Assembly (NCBI GenBank): GCA_016214425.1
Contig: JACRON010000174.1
Location: 1-10,069, forward strand
DNA: 10,069 nt
Origin: Nitrospirota bacterium
GTDB taxonomy: Bacteria; Nitrospirota; CAKKRA01; 9FT-COMBO-42-15
Direction of reading: 5' to 3'
How positions within the stretch are numbered: position 1 is the first letter of the stretch; each line of letters opens with the position of its first letter. The position numbers and the translations under genes are program-made. Positions 6,253 to 10,069 of the stretch are shown in pieces. The notes under the pieces are model-generated. The model did no database searches. It was not told the origin of the DNA and was given only the letters and a program-made list of their open reading frames with translations.

Positions 6253-7455
6253 ATGAATGCATTGACTAAAGGTATCAGCCCTTTTTATCCCGGACAGCCG
6301 GTTCCTGCTGAACTTTTTGTTGGCCGACAAGCAGAGATTGATAAAATTGCAAGGGCAGTCAGTCAGGTAGAGCTGGGAAAACCACAGGCACTGTTTCTTA
6401 CTGGGGAATATGGCATTGGGAAAAGCTCCCTTGCTGGTTTCATGCGGTTTTATGCTGAGAAAGAAAACCATCTTTTTGGCATTCATGTCCTTTTAGGCGG
6501 CGCAACAACAATAGAAGATGTTGCCGTCAAAACAGTGGAGGCAGTCCTGAAAACGCCGGCTTACGAGCCGACACTTATGGAGAAGGCACGCAGTGTTTTA
6601 TCAAAATATGTTGGCAAGCAAGAACTCTTTGGCATTCAAATAAACCTTGAAGCATTAAGAGCTGATGGGCCTAGCATTTCACATGGGTACCTACCTTTTT
6701 TGCGTCAGCTTTTGGAACGATTCAAAGATGAAGAAATTAAGGGAATAATGCTGATTCTTGATGAAATAAATGGAATTACAGCTAATTCCACATTTGCCCA
6801 CTTTATTAAAGGATTAGTAGATGAAAACGCTTTAAGTGCAACTCCATTACCATTACTGCTCATGCTATCCGGGGTTGAGGAAAGAAGGCGTGAGATGATT
6901 CAACACCATCAACCAGTGGAACGGATTTTTGACATAGTTGAGATAAATCCTATGACTGAATCTGAAATGAAGGTTTTCTTTAACAAAGCCTTCCAATCTC
7001 AAAATGTGACGGTAAATGAGGACGCCATGTCGCTTCTATGCCATTATTCCGCCGGCTTCCCAAAAATTATGCACATTGTTGGGGATGCAACTTTCTGGAT
7101 TGACCAAGATGGTATTGTTGATAAGGACGATGCTTTAAAAGGGATTTTTCTCGCTGCTGAAGATATAGGTAGAAAGTTTGTTGACCAGCAGGTATTGAAG
7201 GCCCTTAGGAGCAAAGACTATCATTCAATTATGGAAAAGATGAGTAAATTGCCTTTTGATCTGTCCTTCCAAAAAACAGACCTTGAAAAAGGGTTATCTG
7301 ACTCTGAGAAGAAAAAATATAACAACTTTCTCCAACGCATGAAAAAACTTAATGTTTTGCGTTCGGGAGATGTTACTGGTGAATATATATTTAACAGCCG
7401 CTTAGTAAGATTATATATTTTGTTGAATTCTATCAAAAAGGATGTTTCTAAGTAA
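6253..7455 (+). CDS. AAA ATPase with Orc1/Cdc6-like architecture, function unknown
   Basis: This 400-residue P-loop ATPase has a short N-terminal strand and FVGRQAEIDKIARAV (22-36), the 'box' preceding the Walker A in the AAA_16/Orc1-Cdc6-like group. It is followed by Walker A GEYGIGKSS (51-59), Walker B MLILDEI (166-172), a sensor-1-like LLLMLSGVEERR, and an INPMTESEMKVFFNKAF segment followed by HYSAGFPKIMHIVGDAT, as in the lid domain of this group. The last about 100 residues (KALRSKDYHSIMEKMSKLP to GEYIFNSRLVRLYIL) look like a winged-helix domain. Such stand-alone ATPases are widespread, and many occur in accessory or defence-like loci, but the role here is not shown. ATG 6253 is chosen with GGAAAGGTGG at 6235-6244; GTG 6241 lies within that motif. 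No partner effector is recognised downstream. Confidence 0.85.
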   Translation: MNALTKGISPFYPGQPVPAELFVGRQAEIDKIARAVSQVELGKPQALFLTGEYGIGKSSLAGFMRFYAEKENHLFGIHVLLGGATTIEDVAVKTVEAVLKTPAYEPTLMEKARSVLSKYVGKQELFGIQINLEALRADGPSISHGYLPFLRQLLERFKDEEIKGIMLILDEINGITANSTFAHFIKGLVDENALSATPLPLLLMLSGVEERRREMIQHHQPVERIFDIVEINPMTESEMKVFFNKAFQSQNVTVNEDAMSLLCHYSAGFPKIMHIVGDATFWIDQDGIVDKDDALKGIFLAAEDIGRKFVDQQVLKALRSKDYHSIMEKMSKLPFDLSFQKTDLEKGLSDSEKKKYNNFLQRMKKLNVLRSGDVTGEYIFNSRLVRLYILLNSIKKDVSK

Positions 7456-7532
7456 ATGTTCAACTCCTTTAAGCAATACGAAAAAGAATATATAGACTGG
7501 ATATGCCTCTGTTTTTAGGATAATTTATGTAA

Positions 7533-8752
7533 ATGAAAAAACTAATCTACTTAGACAACAACGCAACAACACAGGTGCATCCGGAAGTAGTGGAGATTAT
7601 AGAATACTGTCTGACCAACTGCTTTGGAAATCCATCAACAATATACTCCTTTGGAAAAAAGGCAAAGAGGCTTAATACTCCTTTGGAAAAAAGGCAAAGA
7701 GGCTTATGGATGAATCCAGAGAGAAGATTGCCAAGATGATAGGCGCCACAAAGGATGAAATTGTATTTACAAGCGGAGGCACAGAGGCAGACAACCTTGC
7801 TGTCTTTGGCATTGCAAAGGCAAATAAAGACAAAGGCAGACATATCATCACAAGCAAGATAGAGCATCATGCTGTTATCAATTCCTGCAAGGCGCTTGAG
7901 AAAGAGGGCTTTGAGATTACATATCTTGATGTGGATAAATATGGCATTGTTAATCTTGAGCAGCTTGAAAGAACAATAAAAAAGGAGACGATTTTAATCT
8001 CTATCATGCACGCTAATAATGAGATAGGCACAATAGAGCCAATTACAGAGATTGGAAGGATCGCAAAGAAACACAAGATATATTTTCATTCTGATACTGT
8101 GCAGAGTATCGGAAAAATCAGGGTTGATGTAAAAGAGATGAATCTTGACATGATTTCTATCTCATCCCACAAGCTCTATGGGCCAAAAGGTGTTGGATGC
8201 CTTTATGTGAAAAAAGGGACAAGGCTCAAGCCGATTTTATACGGCGGCGAGCAGGAGCATCATCTGCGCGCAGGCACAGAGAATGTACCGGGGATTGCAG
8301 GCTTTGGAAGGGCAGTTGAGCTTGCAATTTCTGAGACAGAAAAAGAGGTTGTAAGGCTTGCGAGATTAAGGGACAGACTCCAAGAGGGTTTAAAAGAAAG
8401 AATAAGGCATATAATATTCAACGGCCACCCAACTGAAAGGTTACCAAATACTTTAAACTGTGCAATACAGTTTATTGAAGGCGAATCGCTTATATTAAAA
8501 CTTGATGACCTCGGCATCTGCGCATCAACTGGCTCTGCATGCTCGTCTGCATCATTAGAACCATCCCATGTTTTATTGGCAATAGGACTGAAGCATGAAG
8601 TGGCACATGGTTCCTTAAGGCTTTCACTCGGCAGGGATACAACAGATGAGGATATTGACTATGTACTTGATGTCCTGCCAAAGGTTGTGGAGGAGCTGAG
8701 GGCATTTTCTCCTCTTTATAAGGAGTTTTTAAGAAAGGGTGGTAAGCCTTGA
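7533..8752 (+). pseudogene. nifS: cysteine desulfurase (NifS/IscS group I), frame broken by a 32-bp tandem duplication
   Basis: This is a PLP-dependent cysteine desulfurase, which takes sulfur from cysteine for Fe-S cluster or thio-cofactor assembly. The first frame reads MKKLIYLDNNATTQVHPEV...GNPSTIYSFGKKAKRL, then runs through the repeat and ends at TGA 7737-7739. The second frame (ATG 7706) reads MDESREKIAKMIGA to the end. Removing one 32-bp copy joins them into a 395-residue protein, the normal family length. In that numbering H101 (KIEHHAV), PLP-lysine K203 (SSHKLYGPKGVG) and catalytic C326 (STGSACSSASLEPSHVL) are all intact. The SxACSSAS loop is group I (IscS/NifS). As written, the 348-residue second frame lacks the N-terminal 47 residues. 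Translation signals are weak: AGGA ends 12 bases before ATG 7533. No nifU/iscU neighbour is visible. Confidence 0.88.
7643..7706 (+). repeat. perfect 32-bp tandem duplication inside nifS
   Basis: Bases 7643-7674 and 7675-7706 are identical over all 32 positions. The flanking bases differ (T before copy 1, A before copy 2), so the unit is exactly 32 bp. Because 32 is not a multiple of three, the duplication shifts the reading frame, and collapsing it restores nifS. The unit includes an A6 run. No inverted flanks or transposon features are present, so replication slippage or a read/assembly error is more likely than insertion. Confidence 0.95.
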
Positions 8753-8782
8753 TAATTTTAGAAGTCAAGGAAAAGCCCATTT

Positions 8783-8813
8783 TGTCAAGCCAATTATTAC
8801 AATTCTCTTGACA
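8783..8813. repeat. hairpin-forming inverted repeat overlapping a -35 element
   Basis: TGTCAAG (8783-8789) and CTTGACA (8807-8813) are perfect inverted 7-mers. Inside them, after two mismatched positions, AATT pairs with AATT around a 5-base loop. A further GTCAAG occurs at 8764-8769. The right arm contains the TTGACA of a promoter-like pair, so the element could be an operator or a structure at the end of the nifS transcript. No U-tract follows. Confidence 0.5.
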
Positions 8814-8835
8814 CCAGATATGCATAATGTAGAAT
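8808..8835 (+). promoter_or_regulatory. sigma-70-like promoter
   Basis: TTGACA (8808-8813) is followed after 16 bp by TAGAAT (8830-8835), giving a consensus -35 and a one-mismatch -10. It lies 56 bp after the nifS stop and 211 bp before ATG 9047. A transcript would begin near 8842, inside the next inverted repeat, and would carry the hairpins and the GATTACrCAGATT array as a long leader of the DUF1353 gene, or as a separate small RNA. A TATAAT at 8839-8844 is too far from this -35. Confidence 0.5.
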
Positions 8836-8836
8836 A

Positions 8837-8867
8837 CTTATAATATGTAAATTTTTCATATTATAAG
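8837..8867. repeat. 11-bp perfect inverted repeat, AT-rich
   Basis: CTTATAATATG (8837-8847) and CATATTATAAG (8857-8867) are perfectly complementary around a 9-base loop. The stem is almost all A/T, and no T-tract follows on the + strand, so it is a poor intrinsic terminator. Its position immediately downstream of the -10 element suits a regulator binding site, but this is inference. Confidence 0.6.
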
Positions 8868-8891
8868 CTATCCAGTTAGGCAATTCAATAT

Positions 8892-8914
8892 AGACATCCT
8901 ATAAAGAGATGTCT
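8892..8914. repeat. 7-bp inverted repeat abutting the repeat array
   Basis: AGACATC (8892-8898) and GATGTCT (8908-8914) are perfect inverted arms with a 9-base loop. The right arm ends at the base before the first GATTACrCAGATT unit, so this small hairpin is contiguous with the larger structure that follows. Confidence 0.5.
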
Positions 8915-9015
8915 GATTACGCAGATTATAAAAGCAGATTACACAGATTATTAAAAATTGAGATCCTTATATTACTTTTTAATCTGTGTAATCGTATTCT
9001 TAAATCTGTGTAATC
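8915..9015. repeat. four-unit head-to-head array of GATTACrCAGATT with 22-bp spacing
   Basis: Two direct units lie on the + strand, GATTACGCAGATT at 8915-8927 and GATTACACAGATT at 8937-8949. Two inverted units follow, AATCTGTGTAATC at 8981-8993 and 9003-9015. Start-to-start distance is 22 bp in both pairs, and the 9-base spacers match in length but only partly in sequence. The whole can fold as a two-step stem (unit 1 with 4, unit 2 with 3) around a 31-base loop, with further A/T pairing inside. The only mismatch among units is G versus A at position 7. It ends 31 bp before ATG 9047. I see no reading frame in it. Confidence 0.85.
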
Positions 9016-9046
9016 AAGTATAATGAGCATTATACCAGGAGGAGCT

Positions 9047-9433
9047 ATGAATAGGGCATGTTATAGGAAGTTGCGCCGATATAAGTACCAACTGATGCAA
9101 CCATATATTCACAATGTTGAAATTAAACAATATGATATTGATACACCCTATCTTAAACTGGGAAATGACGGCATCCTTGAAATAAAAAAGGGATATGCTT
9201 GGGATGGGCCAAGCGGGCCGACTATAGATACCTTAAATTTTATGAGAGGAGCGTTGGTTCACGACGTCCTTTACCAGTTAATCCGTATGGAAAAAATACC
9301 ATATTCATATAAAGATTATGCTGATCGTGTGCTACAAAAAATATGTAGAGAAGATGGCATGATCTGTGTAATCAGAGATTGTTGGTTCTTCAACAAGCTC
9401 TTGATATATTGCCCAAATTGTGGTTTAATATAA
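9047..9433 (+). CDS. DUF1353 family protein, C-terminus possibly rewritten by a repeat copy
   Basis: This 128-residue protein has the DUF1353 core: LKLGNDGILEIKKGYAWDGPSGPTIDTLNFMRGALVHDVLYQLIR (about 36-80), then YADRVLQKICREDGM (91-105). DUF1353 proteins are small, frequently phage- or prophage-borne and of unknown function; the VHDVLY block with H72/D73 is the most conserved part. ATG 9047 is chosen because AGGAGG lies at 9037-9042; an in-frame ATG at 9023 has no Shine-Dalgarno sequence and begins 8 bases after the repeat array. After REDGM the family usually continues with an R/A/W-rich membrane-associating tail. Here the tail (ICVIRDCWFFNKLLIYCPNCGLI) begins exactly in a 13-base word shared with the upstream array, so the original end may be lost. 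No other phage gene is seen in the window. Confidence 0.7.
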   Translation: MNRACYRKLRRYKYQLMQPYIHNVEIKQYDIDTPYLKLGNDGILEIKKGYAWDGPSGPTIDTLNFMRGALVHDVLYQLIRMEKIPYSYKDYADRVLQKICREDGMICVIRDCWFFNKLLIYCPNCGLI

Positions 9434-9498
9434 ATAAAAAATAATCTTTTCACATTTTAACTATTTAGCTTTTTAGAAATTTAGATCTTCAACCCACG

Positions 9499-9508
9499 GG
9501 TGATCACC
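9499..9508. promoter_or_regulatory. 10-bp perfect palindrome over the ribosome-binding site of the last gene
   Basis: GGTGATCACC is perfectly self-complementary, and its left half is the only Shine-Dalgarno-like sequence (GGTGAT) for ATG 9510. It could be an operator half-site pair or a chance palindrome; no second copy was noticed in the window. Confidence 0.3.
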
Positions 9509-9509
9509 T

Positions 9510-10069
9510 ATGAAAGCCTCTGAATTAAATGTTGTAACAGGCGCATTCAGCTACACTGGCAAATACATAACTGAACGGCTTTTAGCAATGGGCAAAAATG
9601 TGATGACCCTTACAGGCCATCCAAAAAGGCCCAATCCCTTTGGCAGTCGTGTTAGTGTGTTTCCGTTTAACTTTGAGAAACCAAAGGAGCTTATAAAGAG
9701 CCTTGAAGGCGCAGCTATCTTATACAACACCTACTATGTTCGTTTTCCTCACGGCTCGCTCACATTTGAAAAGGCAGTTGAGCATACAGAGATACTGATT
9801 AAGGCAGCCAAAGAGGCAGGCATCAAGAGGATAGTTCATATCAGCATCACAAATGCTGATGAAGATTCGCCCCTCCCCTATTTCAAAGGGAAAGGAATAA
9901 TAGAAAAGGCAATCATTGATTCTAAACTTTCCTATGCCATTATAAGGCCCACTGTAACCTTTGGCATTGAGGATATACTGATAAACAATATTGCATGGCT
10001 TCTAAGAAAATCTCCTGTATTTGCAATCCCGGGAACAGGGGAATACAAACTCCAGCCTGTCTTTGTTGA
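9510..10069 (+). CDS. NAD(P)-binding epimerase/reductase-like protein (atypical SDR, NDUFA9-like), 3' end outside window
   Basis: The frame from ATG 9510 is open for 186 codons to the end of the window. The N-terminus LNVVTGAFSYTGKYITERLLAMG (6-28) is a Rossmann nucleotide-binding motif of the TGxxxxxG type. Further conserved features are LYNTYYVRF, a KAAKEAGIKRIVHISITNAD strand, and YFKGK (Y124xxxK128), which fits the SDR catalytic Tyr/Lys pair, followed by AIIRPTVTFG and QPVFV, where the family usually has a (V/D)D pair. This resembles the atypical SDR / NDUFA9-like / NAD(P)H-binding subgroup, whose members include nucleotide-sugar epimerase relatives and proteins without proven catalysis. 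Substrate is unknown. A 76-bp AT-rich gap separates it from the DUF1353 gene. Confidence 0.85.
   Translation, partial: MKASELNVVTGAFSYTGKYITERLLAMGKNVMTLTGHPKRPNPFGSRVSVFPFNFEKPKELIKSLEGAAILYNTYYVRFPHGSLTFEKAVEHTEILIKAAKEAGIKRIVHISITNADEDSPLPYFKGKGIIEKAIIDSKLSYAIIRPTVTFGIEDILINNIAWLLRKSPVFAIPGTGEYKLQPVFV

Noticed and set aside
7456..7518. 20-residue ORF after the AAA ATPase gene
   Set aside because: It is very short, has no Shine-Dalgarno sequence of its own and no recognisable features; treated as intergenic.
7533..8752. Two separate genes, a 68-residue ORF and a 348-residue desulfurase
   Set aside because: Homology runs continuously across them and the break is fully explained by the 32-bp duplication.
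8915..9015. CRISPR array
   Set aside because: Units are only 13 bp, two are inverted, and spacers of 9 and 31 bases are not CRISPR-like; no cas genes are present.
9023..9046. Upstream ATG start for the DUF1353 gene
   Set aside because: No Shine-Dalgarno sequence precedes it, whereas AGGAGG lies just before ATG 9047.

Overview
The window is about 40% GC and almost entirely on the + strand. It looks like the chromosome of an anaerobic or facultative, non-model bacterium. The bacterial signals are MiaB/MtaB tRNA methylthiotransferases, clear Shine-Dalgarno sequences and TTGACA/TATAAT-like promoter elements. The anaerobic signals are a 2-oxoacid:ferredoxin oxidoreductase, an adenosine-specific kinase of a family best known from archaea and deep-branching or anaerobic bacteria, and an archaeal-flavoured class III aminotransferase. 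A Nitrospirota- or Desulfobacterota-like lineage would fit, but this is inference; the window has no rRNA or other decisive marker.

Layout. (1) Positions 1-1959: a translationally coupled tRNA-modification operon made of the 3' end of miaB, a small VanZ-like membrane protein and mtaB. (2) Positions 1994-3154: korB and a damaged korG (TPP-binding beta and gamma subunits of a 2-oxoacid:ferredoxin oxidoreductase), with no alpha subunit beside them. (3) Positions 3156-5024: a class III PLP aminotransferase bracketed by two same-orientation copies of a CCCTCTCCC/GGGAGAGGG palindromic repeat, then an adenosine-specific kinase whose ribosome-binding site lies in the second copy. (4) Positions 5092-7455: an accessory-looking block with its own extended -10 promoter, holding a two-TM protein of unknown function, a DUF2442 protein, a possible 32-residue ORF and an AAA ATPase of Orc1/Cdc6-like architecture. 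(5) Positions 7533-8752: a group I cysteine desulfurase (NifS/IscS) split by a perfect 32-bp tandem duplication. (6) Positions 8753-9046: a structured non-coding stretch with a consensus-like promoter, three small hairpins and a four-unit head-to-head array of GATTACrCAGATT with 22-bp spacing. (7) Positions 9047-9433: a DUF1353 (phage-type) protein whose C-terminus begins in a further copy of that repeat word. (8) Position 9510 to the end: an NAD(P)-binding epimerase-like protein that runs off the window.

Functionally, regions 1-3 and 5 are housekeeping or central metabolism: tRNA A37 thiolation, ferredoxin-linked oxoacid metabolism, amino-group transfer and sulfur mobilisation. Cysteine desulfurases supply sulfur for Fe-S clusters of the kind carried by MiaB, MtaB and KorB, but nothing here shows direct coupling. 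Two genes (korG, nifS) carry clear frame-breaking lesions and a third (adenosine-specific kinase) has an aberrant C-terminus. Whether this is real decay or assembly/sequencing error cannot be decided from the sequence alone. The best candidates for something undescribed are the 5152-7455 block and the structured repeat array at 8783-9015.
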